From an uncultured Clostridia bacterium (GTDB lineage Bacteria > Bacillota > Clostridia > TANB77 > CAG-508), in NCBI GenBank assembly GCA_947627755.1, contig CANQXD010000016.1, forward strand, positions 1 to 36,468: a stretch of DNA of 36,468 nucleotides, given 5' to 3'. The notes below the pieces were generated by a model that had not been told where the DNA came from, ran no database searches, and was given only the letters and a program-made list of their open reading frames with translations. Within the stretch, counting starts at the first letter, position 1, and the number at the start of each line of letters is the position of its first letter. Below, one piece after another: positions 1-8,334 of the stretch. A program made the translations under genes and the position numbers.

Positions 1-89
1 TAATTTAATTAATAAAAAATAAAAATTAAAGATAAATGGAGATATCGAGAGATAATTACTTCATTTATAGAGATAGGGAGGAATAAAAA

Positions 90-728
90 ATGGCAACTTA
101 TATTGTTGTAACAATTATAGCTTATTTATTAGGAAGCATTAGCTTTTCAGTTATTATTAGTAAGAAAATGGCAGGATTTGATGTAAGAGAAAAAGGAAGT
201 GGAAATGCAGGAACCACAAATGTATTAAGAACAGTAGGAAAAAAAGCATCTATCATTACACTAATTTGTGATATTCTAAAAGGAGTAGTTGCAGTTTTAG
301 TAGCTTATATTGTAGGACTTATTGTAAAAGAGGGAATTGACAAAGCATTACTAATTCAACTAGCAGGAATTGCCGTTATATTAGGACACACATTCCCAAT
401 CTTCTTCCAATTTAAAGGAGGAAAAGGAATAGCAACAGCATTAGGCGTTCTATTAGTAACAAACTGGAATATTGGACTTATCTGCCTAGTATTTGCATTA
501 GTATTAATGATACTAACCAGAATGGTATCATTAGGTTCTATAGCAGCAGCTATTTTATTTCCTGTATTAATTATATTTATGCCACATAATAGTTATTTAG
601 TAGATGGAAACTATATTATATACAGTATTTTACTTGCTGTTTTAGTAGTATTTAACCATAGAGAAAATGTAAAACGTCTGCTTTCTGGAACAGAAAATAA
701 AATAGATTTTAAAAATTTAAAAAAATAG
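90..728 (+). CDS. plsY: Glycerol-3-phosphate acyltransferase PlsY
   Basis: Integral membrane acyltransferase that moves an acyl group from acyl-phosphate to glycerol-3-phosphate, the first step of phospholipid synthesis. The 212-residue product has the usual family length and about five hydrophobic segments. Family motifs are clear: GSISFSVIISK near residue 15, KGSGNAGTTNVLRTVG near residues 36-51, and GHTFPIFFQFKGGKGIATALG near 99-119. GGGAGG at 76-81 supports the ATG at 90. It lies upstream of gpsA, which makes its substrate, the common pairing in Firmicutes, although a 198-base gap with a palindromic element separates them. Confidence 0.96.
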   Translation: MATYIVVTIIAYLLGSISFSVIISKKMAGFDVREKGSGNAGTTNVLRTVGKKASIITLICDILKGVVAVLVAYIVGLIVKEGIDKALLIQLAGIAVILGHTFPIFFQFKGGKGIATALGVLLVTNWNIGLICLVFALVLMILTRMVSLGSIAAAILFPVLIIFMPHNSYLVDGNYIIYSILLAVLVVFNHRENVKRLLSGTENKIDFKNLKK

Positions 729-731
729 GTG

Positions 732-786
732 AACAGGAGGGACGCCCCTTTTCGTTCCAAAATGGAACGCTTGGGACACCCCTTCT
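732..786. repeat. 55-bp palindromic intergenic element, copy 1
   Basis: It begins three bases after the plsY stop. It carries GGGACGCCCC and GGGACACCCC flanking an inverted repeat GTTCC-AAAAT-GGAAC. A second 55-bp copy at 14921-14975 lies directly after the first ackA stop and differs only in the central loop and one further base. The position right behind stop codons and the hairpin suggest a REP-like element that may act in transcript 3'-end formation. Confidence 0.8.
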
Positions 787-926
787 CTATTATTTTTTAT
801 TATTAGAAATTATAGTATTTTTATAAAATAAATATAATTAAGTAAAAATTATATTTCATTAAAAGAAAGATAAACAATTTAATTATAAAAATAAAGAAAA
901 TTAAGCAAATAAAAAAGGAGAAAAAA

Positions 927-1911
927 GTGAAAAAAATAGCAATCATAGGAAGTGGAAGTTGGGGAGTAGCCCTTGCCATTCACTTAGCAAAATTAGGAAA
1001 TCAAATAAAAATTTGGTCTTTTATGCAAGAAGAAGCGGATTTAATAAATAAAGAAAAAAAGTGTAAATTTTTACCAGAAATTACAATTCCAGAAGGAATT
1101 ATTTGTACTACTTCTTATGAAGAAGCAATAAATGATTCAGAAATTATCTTGCACGTTACACCATCAAAATTTACAAGAAATACAGTAAAAGAATATAAAC
1201 CATATATTACTAACCAAACCATAGTAATTTGTTCAAAAGGGCTTGAAACAGAAACTTTATCCACTTTAGATGAGGTATTTAAAGAAGAATTACCAAATAC
1301 AAAACTAGCTATTCTGTCACGGACCAAGCCATGCAGAAGAAGTATCAAAAGCAATACCAACAGCAATGGTTGTAGCATCAAAAGACGAAAAAGTAGCAAA
1401 TGAAATAAGAGATATTTTCATGAATGAAAATCTAAGAGTCTATACATCTTCAGACGTAAAAGGAGTAGAACTAGGAGGAGCCTTAAAAAATATCATAGCG
1501 TTTTGTGCAGGAGTAGCAGCAGGAATAGGACTTGGAGATAACTCTTTTGCTGCCTTAATTACAAGAGGACTAACAGAAATAGCAAGACTAGGAGAAACTT
1601 TAGGTGGAAACAGAGAAACTTTCTATGGTTTAACAGGTTTAGGAGACTTAATCGTTACATGCCTTAGCGAGCATAGCAGAAATAGAACTGCAGGAAAACT
1701 AATGGGGCAAGGAATGTCATTAGAAGACGCAAGAAAGCAAATTGGAATGGTAATAGAAGGAGTAGACAACATAGAAGTAGCATACAAACTTGCTGAGAAA
1801 TATAATGTAGATATGCCAATTGTAAATACTGTATATGATATGCTATATAATGGCTTAAGCCCAAAAGATGGAGTAAATATTTTAATGACCAGAGATAAAA
1901 AAGCAGAATAA
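927..1911 (+). CDS. gpsA: Glycerol-3-phosphate dehydrogenase GpsA, needs one +1 frameshift
   Basis: NAD(P)+-dependent reduction of dihydroxyacetone phosphate to glycerol-3-phosphate for phospholipid synthesis. The GTG start at 927 follows AAAGGAG. The N-terminal Rossmann motif [12 protein letters not shown] is at residues 5-16; the C-terminal domain has [14 protein letters not shown] and [12 protein letters not shown]. The reading frame is interrupted at 1320: zero-frame translation runs off into arginine-rich nonsense after ...LAILS and stops at 1403. Skipping the single C at 1320 gives [18 protein letters not shown], exactly the family motif, and an uninterrupted protein of about 327 residues, the normal length. 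No other lesion is seen. dtd follows 26 bases downstream, so the two are probably cotranscribed. I treat it as functional through frameshifting; a pseudogene or sequence error is the alternative. Confidence 0.9.
1317..1323 (+). other. Candidate +1 frameshift site TCA-CGG-A in gpsA
   Basis: Zero-frame codons CTG TCA CGG ACC; +1 reading CTG TCA (C) GGA CCA AGC restores Ser-Gly-Pro-Ser-His of GpsA. The surrounding bases are not a homopolymer. It matches the sites at 8602, 8885 and 21699. Confidence 0.7.
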
Positions 1912-1937
1912 TATCCAATGGTGTAGGAGAAATGTAT

Positions 1938-2375
1938 ATGAAACTAGTTATTCAAAGAGTAAAACATGCTAGCGTAAAGGTAGATAGCAAAATAGTAGGA
2001 AAAATAGGACAAGGTTTTCTTGTCCTTCTTGGTGTGGGACCAGAAGATACAAAGGAAACAGCAGATTTTCTTATGCAAAAGTTAATTAAATTAAGAGTAT
2101 TTGAAGATGAAAATGGAAAAATGAATCTTAGTTTAAAGGACGTAAAAGGAGAACTTTTAATTGTTTCTCAATTTACTCTTTATGCAGATTGTTCCTCTGG
2201 AAATAGGCCAAGTTTTACAAATGCTGCTAAACCAGATAAAGCAAATGAATTATATGAATATTTTATAGAAAAATGTAAGGAAGAGAATATAGTTGTAGAA
2301 CATGGTATTTTTGGTGCTGATATGAAAGTAGAACTTTTAAATGATGGACCAGTTACTATTTTACTAGAAAAATAA
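1938..2375 (+). CDS. dtd: D-aminoacyl-tRNA deacylase Dtd
   Basis: Cytoplasmic proofreading enzyme that hydrolyses D-aminoacyl-tRNAs (and Gly-tRNA-Ala). The 145-residue product is full length and has the two signature motifs: [17 protein letters not shown] near residues 77-93 and [11 protein letters not shown] at the C terminus. An in-frame ATG six bases upstream (1932) is possible, but AGGAGA at 1925-1930 is spaced 7 bases from the ATG at 1938 and only 1 from the other, so MKLVIQRV is the better start. It follows gpsA closely and converges with a small minus-strand gene 10 bases after its stop. Confidence 0.95.
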   Translation: MKLVIQRVKHASVKVDSKIVGKIGQGFLVLLGVGPEDTKETADFLMQKLIKLRVFEDENGKMNLSLKDVKGELLIVSQFTLYADCSSGNRPSFTNAAKPDKANELYEYFIEKCKEENIVVEHGIFGADMKVELLNDGPVTILLEK

Positions 2376-2385
2376 AATATGCTTT

Positions 2386-2679
2386 TTAATATGGATATCT
2401 TTCATACATATAACGAATTAAATCATCTACATTGTGCTCAGTTACGTTTATTAAAATATCTTTATCAAAACAAACCCACATATTTATTTTAAAATCTTCT
2501 ATATTATCGATAAAAACACCTATCATATCTGCCATTTCAATAGGATTTTCAAAAGATTTTTCCCATTCTAATAAAGAATGATAATTCTTTGAAGTATCAT
2601 CTAAATTAGAATAAAATTGCCTTAAAAAGCGTTCAATTTCACCTTCTTCATTGCTAAACAATTTAATAAATGTTTTCAT
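2386..2679 (-). CDS. Small conserved-looking hypothetical protein
   Basis: A 97-residue acidic protein beginning MKTFIKLFSNEEGEIERFL and ending IRYMYERYPY. No family is recognised. The start is set by AAAGGAG nine bases upstream of the ATG; the TTG two codons upstream has poor spacing. It converges on dtd with only 10 bases between the stops, so their 3' ends probably overlap. The sequence is soluble, with no signal peptide or membrane segment. Confidence 0.65.
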   Translation of the reverse strand: MKTFIKLFSNEEGEIERFLRQFYSNLDDTSKNYHSLLEWEKSFENPIEMADMIGVFIDNIEDFKINMWVCFDKDILINVTEHNVDDLIRYMYERYPY

Positions 2680-2832
2680 CGTCAAAATCTCCTTTTATGT
2701 TAGTATTTTTCATTTTTTTCGATTTATACAAGGAATAAAATTGAAAAAATTTATCATACTACAAAGAAAGAAGTGCAAAAATGCGAAAAGAATAAAAAAG
2801 CAAATTTTTAGTTATTTGTGCACTAGAGAGGA

Positions 2833-3810
2833 ATGAAAAAAACTATGAAAAAAATAATATTGACAATTATTATTATTGCCATAATTATTGCTATATCTGC
2901 TTTTATTTATGTAATGGCAACGCAAAATGAAGAAAAAGGTTTAAACAATAAAGCAGAAGAGCAGATTGCATATTTGGAAAATAAAGTTATTATGATGATG
3001 AATCATTTAAATCAAATTCGTTTTTCAAACAGCGTTGTAGTACAACAAAATATAGATAATAAAGAAGACTCTAAGCAAAATCAAGAATCTTCAAAAGGTT
3101 CTGAAAGTGGTTCTAGTAGTGGTTCAAATCAAGGAGGAGAAAGTAGTAGTAATTCACAACAAGGAGAAGAAGGCTCATCACAAGGAGGTTCTTCTCAAAA
3201 ATCTGAAAATTCGGAAAGTAAAGAACAAACCACTTCATCAGAAGATAACATTCAATTTGCCGTAAAAAACAATAGCATTTTAACAAATGAAAAAACCGAA
3301 ATTGATTGGGACTATATAAAAACTAATACAGAAGTTATATATTCTACGTGGCCAAGTATGATAGTAGATTTACATGAATTAAATGTGAAAAATGAAGATA
3401 TCTTGAATTTTTCTTCTACTTTAGATCAAGTGACTTTAAGCGCAAAACAGGAAGATAAAACAGTCATGTTAAATAATTTAGCAAGCTTGTATGCTTTACT
3501 TCCTAATTATCGAAGTCAAATTTCAAAAGATATGCAAGAAATCAATATTGATTATACAAAAGCGTGTATATTAAATGCATATTCTTTTGTAGAGCAAGAT
3601 AAATGGGATGAAGTAAAAAAACAAATACAAAATGCAATTAGTTATTTTTCGAACATTATGAATAGCATAAACTCAAACGAGCAAAAGCAAAGTCAAATTA
3701 GTAAAATTTATGTTTCTTTAAATGAATTAAATAATACAATAGATAAGAAAGATAAAGAATTATTTTACATCAAATATCGTAATAGTATGGAGGAATTAGT
3801 GCATTTTTAA
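2833..3810 (+). CDS. Membrane-anchored protein with Ser/Gly/Gln-rich linker
   Basis: 325 residues with no recognised family. An N-terminal membrane segment (about residues 8-28, isoleucine-rich) is followed by a short charged stretch, a low-complexity Ser/Gly/Gln/Glu linker at about 75-140, and a C-terminal helical domain (about 150-325) with several aromatic and Leu/Ile positions. The layout suggests an anchored extracytoplasmic domain on a flexible linker. GAGAGG at 2826-2831 is very close to the ATG at 2833; the in-frame ATG at 2845 (MKKIILT) may be the real start, and membrane topology is the same either way. It stands alone, upstream of a short repeat and the rnpB promoter. Confidence 0.7.
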   Translation: MKKTMKKIILTIIIIAIIIAISAFIYVMATQNEEKGLNNKAEEQIAYLENKVIMMMNHLNQIRFSNSVVVQQNIDNKEDSKQNQESSKGSESGSSSGSNQGGESSSNSQQGEEGSSQGGSSQKSENSESKEQTTSSEDNIQFAVKNNSILTNEKTEIDWDYIKTNTEVIYSTWPSMIVDLHELNVKNEDILNFSSTLDQVTLSAKQEDKTVMLNNLASLYALLPNYRSQISKDMQEINIDYTKACILNAYSFVEQDKWDEVKKQIQNAISYFSNIMNSINSNEQKQSQISKIYVSLNELNNTIDKKDKELFYIKYRNSMEELVHF

Positions 3811-3865
3811 AATTGCTATTTAGGATGTCCACTTTTTTTGAAATAAATTGCTATTTAAGATAGCC
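3811..3865. repeat. Two imperfect 21-bp direct repeats
   Basis: AATTGCTATTTAGGATGTCCA at 3811-3831 and a near copy at 3845-3865 differing at three positions. They lie just after the stop of the preceding gene. No function is evident. Confidence 0.6.
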
Positions 3866-3940
3866 ATTTATTCTTTATATATAGAAATTAAACACTATTC
3901 ATTTTAGAAATTGTAAAAAATAAAAAGCAAGTGCATAAGG

Positions 3941-3972
3941 AAAGATTTGGGACGCGTCCAAATCTTTTCTTC
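3941..3972 (+). terminator. Palindromic hairpin with T-rich tail before rnpB
   Basis: AAAGATTTGG (3941-3950) pairs with CCAAATCTTT (3958-3967) around GACGCGT, followed by a T-rich tail. It separates the upstream transcript from the rnpB promoter, which begins in the tail. Confidence 0.65.
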
Positions 3973-4001
3973 TTGACTTTTTATATTATTCCTATTATAA
4001 T
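3973..4001 (+). promoter_or_regulatory. Sigma-A promoter of rnpB
   Basis: TTGACT at 3973-3978, a 17-base spacer, and TATAAT at 3996-4001. The predicted start falls just ahead of the rnpB 5' stem. Confidence 0.8.
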
Positions 4002-4013
4002 AATAATTAGGTT

Positions 4014-4359
4014 AAGTAAATTGAATAGTCGCGTATAGCAAGGTCGAAAGACAGCGTACGAGGAAAGTCCGGGCTCCACAGAGCAATGGTGCAAGATAAC
4101 GTCTTGTGAGGGTAACCTTAAGGAAAGTGCAACAGAAAATAACCGCCTATTTTTAGGTAAGGGTGAAAAGGCGAGGTAAGAGCTCACCGCTTCTATGGTG
4201 ACATAGAAGGTCCGTGTAAACCCCACCTGGAGCAACACCGTAAATAGAAGGCTAAGACTGCTCGTCATCTTCTAAACATGGTGGCTGTTAGAGTCTTATA
4301 GTGATATAAGAAGTAGATAAATGACTATTCACGACAGAACCCGGCTTATAGATTTACTT
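4014..4359 (+). ncRNA. rnpB: RNase P RNA
   Basis: Catalytic RNA of RNase P, which matures tRNA 5' ends. Conserved blocks are visible: GAGGAAAGTCCGGGCTCCAC near 4059-4079 and ACAGAACCCGGCTTATAG near 4334-4351. The terminal P1 helix is formed by AAGTAAAT at 4014-4021 and ATTTACTT at 4352-4359. Length of about 346 bases fits Firmicutes RNase P RNA. A consensus promoter precedes it and a strong terminator follows. Confidence 0.95.
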
Positions 4360-4371
4360 TAATATAATATC

Positions 4372-4402
4372 AAAAAACTCGGCAAAATAAGCCGAGTTTT
4401 TT
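4372..4402 (+). terminator. Rho-independent terminator of rnpB
   Basis: AAAAAACTCGGC pairs with GCCGAGTTTTTT around a 7-base loop, ending in a T run. Confidence 0.93.
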
Positions 4403-4539
4403 GTGTTTGTATGTACTCTATTTTAAAGAAAAATTTATTCTTTTTATAAACAAACAATCTTAAAACTAAAATAGAGAGGTTAAAGAGTTTCTATAAAATT
4501 TTCCCAAAAATAGAAAATAAATTTTTTTAAAATTAGAAC

Positions 4540-4570
4540 TTATTTTAATTAAAATTTATTTTAATTAAAA
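4540..4570. repeat. AT-rich 16-bp tandem repeat
   Basis: TTATTTTAATTAAAA occurs at 4540-4554 and again at 4556-4570, just beyond the 3' end of the minus-strand pseudouridine synthase gene. Simple AT-rich sequence; no function is assigned. Confidence 0.5.
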
Positions 4571-4579
4571 CTTGACAAT

Positions 4580-5470
4580 TTAATTTAGAAAAACCTTCAA
4601 ATCTTCTGGCAGTGGAGATTCATAGCAAACCGCTTCTTTTGTAATAGGATGAACAAAAGAAATTTGAAAGCTATGCAAAGCTTGCCTTTTAATAAAATCA
4701 AGATTTCCACCATATAAATCATCACCTAAAAGCGGATGACCTATAAAACTTAAATGAACACGAATTTGATGTGTTCTTCCTGTTTCTAAAATGCATTTAA
4801 CAATCGAAATAGGAAAATTATTATAAAATTTTTCTTCTAACACTTTATAATGCGTAATAGAAGGGTTGCCAGAAGTACAAACACATCTTTCTATAATACT
4901 ATTTTCTTTTCGTGCAATAGGAGCATTAATCGTTCCTTGCTTTTCTTCTATGAAACCTTCAACAATTGCAAAATAAGTCTTTTTAAAAATGTCATTTTTC
5001 ATTTGACGAATTAAACACTCTTGCACATATTCATTTTTTGCAAAAATAACAAGCCCAGATGTATCTTTATCAATACGATTCACAGGTCTAATTTTTTTCT
5101 TTAAGCCAATTTGTTGAAAATAAAACGCAACGTAATTCGACAAACTATCTTCATAATGTAAAATAGAAGGATGAACTGGAATACCAGCAGGTTTATTTAC
5201 TACTAAATAAGCTTCATCTTCATAAATAATAGAAAGTTTCATTTCCTTTATAACAATATTAGAATTATCTTCTTCATAGTCAAACAAAATTGATATTTTA
5301 TCATTTTCTTTTACTAAATTATGAGGAAAAGTAGGAAAATCGTTTAATAAAATGCTATTTTCACGTTTTAAAGTAGTCAAAAGTCTATGTGAAACTTGAA
5401 AATGCGATAAAAGAATTTCTTTAATAGTTTTATTTTCATCTTGTTTGGTTATAATATACTCTAATTTCAT
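4580..5470 (-). CDS. RluA-family RNA pseudouridine synthase
   Basis: Isomerises specific uridines in rRNA or tRNA to pseudouridine. The 296-residue product has an N-terminal S4-like RNA-binding region (about residues 12-70) and an RluA catalytic domain with KPAGIPVHPS at 93-102 and NRIDKDTSGLVIFAKN at 131-146, where Asp134 is the expected catalytic aspartate. GRTHQIRVHLSFIGHPLLGD near 220-255 is the other family signature. Histidine, usual before R-I/L-D in RluD-type proteins, is replaced by asparagine (NRID). AGAAGGG lies just upstream of the ATG. It is transcribed away from the next gene. Which of the RluA/C/D specificities it has cannot be told. Confidence 0.92.
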   Translation of the reverse strand: MKLEYIITKQDENKTIKEILLSHFQVSHRLLTTLKRENSILLNDFPTFPHNLVKENDKISILFDYEEDNSNIVIKEMKLSIIYEDEAYLVVNKPAGIPVHPSILHYEDSLSNYVAFYFQQIGLKKKIRPVNRIDKDTSGLVIFAKNEYVQECLIRQMKNDIFKKTYFAIVEGFIEEKQGTINAPIARKENSIIERCVCTSGNPSITHYKVLEEKFYNNFPISIVKCILETGRTHQIRVHLSFIGHPLLGDDLYGGNLDFIKRQALHSFQISFVHPITKEAVCYESPLPEDLKVFLN

Positions 5471-5565
5471 TTTTTAGCAACCCTTCTATGGATAATAAAT
5501 TATATTAATAATAATATTTTATCATAAATTAAAAAAAAATTCATCTATAAAATTATGGAAACCTA

Positions 5566-5594
5566 TTGAAAAAAATGAAAAAATAGTTTATAAT
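5566..5594 (+). promoter_or_regulatory. Sigma-A-type promoter upstream of the gene at 5649
   Basis: TTGAAA at 5566-5571, a 17-base spacer, and TATAAT at 5589-5594, about 55 bases before the start codon and AAAGGAGG. Confidence 0.75.
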
Positions 5595-5648
5595 ACAAGT
5601 GTTGTAATTGTAAATAATATCACCATTTTAATTAAAAGGAGGATAAAT

Positions 5649-6230
5649 ATGGAAACCAAGAATGCAATGTTATTAAATAGTGCTTCTGAATTATTGCGCA
5701 TAGCTGTGCAAAAAAATGCACTACAAGAAGAAAGTCGAGATGTATTACAAGAGTATAATCGGAAAAGAAATGAATGTGATGACATTGTAAAAAAAATTAG
5801 GGATTTTTCTGAAAAGTATGCCGATCCTACAATTCAATCGTCTTCTTTACTTTTTATTTCTGCTGTAAAAACTAATTTACAGGCTTTAAGTAAAAAAGCT
5901 GATGAGCAAATGAAAAATGATGAAAAGGCGAAAGAACTCATTTGGCAGATAGAGGATATGAAAGAAGAAATTTTGAAACTTTCGAAATCTTATCCTATCA
6001 AAAAATATAAAACAGAAGAAATCCCGAAGGATAAACTTCGTGAATTAGTTAGTATTATTTTATTAATAAATTCTGAAGATTATACCTTCACAGAAGAAAT
6101 GGTATTTGAATCTACAAAGGATTTCCATGAAATGTTAAAACAAAGCAATGACCCTGTTTTAACAGATTTGGTGTTTAGAGGTACTATCACCTATAATCTT
6201 TTCGATCTTTTTTTAGAAAAAATTTCATAA
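5649..6230 (+). CDS. Orphan coiled-coil protein with an in-frame CGG codon
   Basis: 193 residues, no recognised family. The first two thirds are charged and probably helical or coiled coil (Lys/Glu-rich heptad-like stretches at about 25-65 and 90-120). No signal peptide or membrane segment. It is monocistronic, between its own consensus promoter and terminator. Codon 38 is CGG (5760-5762, AAT CGG AAA), one of only three in-frame CGG codons I find in intact genes here. A +1 shift there would run into a stop within ten codons, so it must be read in the zero frame. Confidence 0.75.
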   Translation: METKNAMLLNSASELLRIAVQKNALQEESRDVLQEYNRKRNECDDIVKKIRDFSEKYADPTIQSSSLLFISAVKTNLQALSKKADEQMKNDEKAKELIWQIEDMKEEILKLSKSYPIKKYKTEEIPKDKLRELVSIILLINSEDYTFTEEMVFESTKDFHEMLKQSNDPVLTDLVFRGTITYNLFDLFLEKIS

Positions 6231-6237
6231 GAAACAC

Positions 6238-6270
6238 AAAAAGCGGTAACTATATAGTTATCGCTTTTTG
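6238..6270 (+). terminator. Rho-independent terminator
   Basis: AAAAAGCGGTAAC pairs with GTTATCGCTTTTT with a short TATATA loop and a T tail, just after the gene ending at 6230. Confidence 0.9.
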
Positions 6271-6435
6271 TAATATAAAAAATTTTGTTTTAAATTAAAT
6301 AGCAAATAATACAAAATTTTTTAATACATTTTTAAAAATTGGAAAAATTTTCATGAAAGCCAAAAACTTTCTAAACTAAAAACAAGAAAAAACGACATAA
6401 TATTACTATAAAATCAAAAAAGGAGGAAAAAAATT

Positions 6436-7485
6436 ATGAAAAAAATAGTAAGTTTAATTGCAATATTTCTTGTTTTATTTTTGCTAACATATTCATTTAA
6501 TAGTTATGCAGCAAGTATGACAGAAGAATTAAAAACTGTTCAAATAACAACAGATAAAGCAACTGTTCACCCTCAAGAAACAGTTACATTAAATATAGAA
6601 TTTGGAACAGACATGGGCGCTTATACAGCAAATGTTGCTTATGATGCTAACTTATTAGAATATGTTTCTGCTGATGGCGGAGTGGGCAGAGACACTGGCG
6701 AAAAAGTAATTGTTACTTATGCTTATAATCAATTACAAGATCCATCACCAAGAAACAGTATGTCAATTACTTTTAAAGCAAAAGGAGAAGATGTGATAAC
6801 AACCACAAATCCAACAAGTTTAACAGTTAGTTTAGAAGGATTAGCAAATCCTAATGCGACAATAGAATATTATGTAACAACCAGCCAAACTATAAAAGAA
6901 CTAATTGTAGAACCAATTTATGAAGATTATAAAATAGCCTTAAATTATACCGGAGACATTCTTCCAGAAGAAGAAAAAGATATGGAAATTGTCATTTCTT
7001 CTAGCATGGGTAAAAACTTTGCAAAAACAAGATTAGTAGCATCAGTAACAGGTCCAGAAGGACAAGATATGCAACTTCTAGCACAAAAAGACGAAGATGA
7101 ACAATACGACATTATTGAAAGTGGATGGGGAAGTGAACAAGGAGATGCAATTGGTGGAAAAAATGTAGCAAAGAAAATACAAGCAAGAGGAATTTTCAGT
7201 GGAGAAGGAACTTATAATCTTACTTTAAAACTAATCAATCGCGATGATGGAGATGCTGTTATAGCAAGTAACACATTTGAAATAAAAGTAGGAAAAACAA
7301 GCACTCAAACACCAGAACAAGGAACAACTCCAGAGCCAGAGTCACAACCACAAACACCACCAACTACTACTACAAACGAAACACCAAACACTTTACCAAA
7401 AACAGGAAATACTATTTATGCTTCAATTCTTTCAATAGTTGTAATTCTAGTTAGTGCTTATATTATATTAAAAAAGAAGGACTAA
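6436..7485 (+). CDS. LPXTG-anchored cohesin-domain surface protein
   Basis: 349-residue secreted wall protein. The signal peptide spans about residues 1-26 (ends YAAS). A cohesin/CBM-like beta-sandwich follows (about 33-160; pattern ITTDKATVHPQETVTLNIEF and GAYTANVAYDANLLEYVSA). A second beta-rich domain lies at about 165-290. A Pro/Thr-rich linker leads to the sorting signal LPKTG at about 320-324, a membrane segment and the tail KKKD. Cohesins bind dockerins, and a dockerin-bearing enzyme is encoded two genes downstream. The sortase gene follows at once, so the anchoring enzyme and its substrate are neighbours. AGGAGG at 6421-6426 supports the start. Confidence 0.88.
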   Translation: MKKIVSLIAIFLVLFLLTYSFNSYAASMTEELKTVQITTDKATVHPQETVTLNIEFGTDMGAYTANVAYDANLLEYVSADGGVGRDTGEKVIVTYAYNQLQDPSPRNSMSITFKAKGEDVITTTNPTSLTVSLEGLANPNATIEYYVTTSQTIKELIVEPIYEDYKIALNYTGDILPEEEKDMEIVISSSMGKNFAKTRLVASVTGPEGQDMQLLAQKDEDEQYDIIESGWGSEQGDAIGGKNVAKKIQARGIFSGEGTYNLTLKLINRDDGDAVIASNTFEIKVGKTSTQTPEQGTTPEPESQPQTPPTTTTNETPNTLPKTGNTIYASILSIVVILVSAYIILKKKD

Positions 7486-7549
7486 GTTACCTTTGGGGAC
7501 GTTTCCTTTTGGTACAAAAGTACCTTTAGGGACGTTTCCTTTTGGTACA
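7486..7549. repeat. Tandem 31-bp GGGACGTTTCC element with hairpin
   Basis: Two nearly identical 31-base units (7486-7516 and 7519-7549), each holding GGGACGTTTCC. Between them GGTAC-AAAA-GTACC forms a perfect hairpin. The element starts directly after the stop codon of the LPXTG protein and ends before the sortase ribosome site. It resembles in style the GGGACGCCCC elements at 732 and 14921. Confidence 0.75.
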
Positions 7550-7578
7550 TTTTACAAATCTTACAGGAAGGAAAAAAT

Positions 7579-8268
7579 ATGAATCAAGCAGAAACAAGAA
7601 GCACAGGAAAAAGAATAAGACAAAGAAAAAGGATAAAAGCAAAGATAAGACTTGCTATTTTAGCGCTTATATTTGCTATTATTTTGTTTGCAATTTCAGG
7701 ATATATTCGAGAAGAAAAAATTGCATTGCTAGAAGAAAATCAAATTATTATAGAAAGAACTTCGCTTACAAATTTCACAAACACAGAAGAAACAAATTCA
7801 TTGCAACAAGAGGAAAATCTAAGGTTAGATAAGCATAAATTAGACGAAGAAATTGAAGAAAGCTACTTAGGTTTTTCTACTATTGCTAAATTAGAAGTGC
7901 CTAAAATTGGCTTAAATACTTATATTTTAAAAGATTATACACAAGAGGGAATGAAGGTTTGTGCCTCTAAATTTTGGGGACCAGAGCCTAATGAAATAGG
8001 CAATTTTTGTATTGCAGGACACAACTATCAGCAGGAAAATATGTTTAACCATCTCATTGATTTAGAAGCAGGCGACGAATTGTACTTAAGTGATAATAAA
8101 AATGGAAAATATGTTTATACTATAGATAAAATATACCGAGTAAAACCAGAAAATACAGCACCTATTATGCAAGAAACACAAGGAAAAAGAATGGTTACTC
8201 TTATTACTTGTGTCAATTATTCAAAAAATCGTTTAATTGTGCAAGCAGTGGAAAAAGAAGAAAGCTAA
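7579..8268 (+). CDS. Sortase
   Basis: Membrane-bound cysteine transpeptidase that attaches LPXTG proteins to the cell wall. In the 229-residue product a basic N terminus and one membrane segment (about 24-42) are followed by the sortase beta-barrel. The catalytic residues are visible: His148 in IAGHNY, Cys211 in TLITCVNY and Arg218 in KNRLIV. AGGAAGG at 7565-7571 precedes the ATG at 7579. Likely substrates are the LPKTG protein directly upstream and the LPNTG protein at 23821. The subclass (B, D or E) is not certain. Confidence 0.93.
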   Translation: MNQAETRSTGKRIRQRKRIKAKIRLAILALIFAIILFAISGYIREEKIALLEENQIIIERTSLTNFTNTEETNSLQQEENLRLDKHKLDEEIEESYLGFSTIAKLEVPKIGLNTYILKDYTQEGMKVCASKFWGPEPNEIGNFCIAGHNYQQENMFNHLIDLEAGDELYLSDNKNGKYVYTIDKIYRVKPENTAPIMQETQGKRMVTLITCVNYSKNRLIVQAVEKEES

Positions 8269-8334
8269 TACTAAAAATATAAAGATAGAAGCAAGCTTCA
8301 TAACAATTTTTGATGAGAAAGGAACCCAAATTCC

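Noticed and set aside
1115..1399. Minus-strand open frame within gpsA
   Set aside because: Hydrophobic shadow of a real coding strand; no ribosome site. The plus-strand frames on both sides of the break match GpsA.
2651..2836. Plus-strand open frame of 61 codons before the gene at 2833
   Set aside because: No ribosome site, composition typical of untranslated AT-rich DNA, and overlaps the 5' region of a better supported minus-strand gene.
3981..4268. Minus-strand open frame across rnpB
   Set aside because: It lies antisense to RNase P RNA, which explains the sequence fully.
7542..7832. Plus-strand lysine-rich frame overlapping the sortase start
   Set aside because: Out-of-frame shadow of the sortase gene; no own ribosome site.
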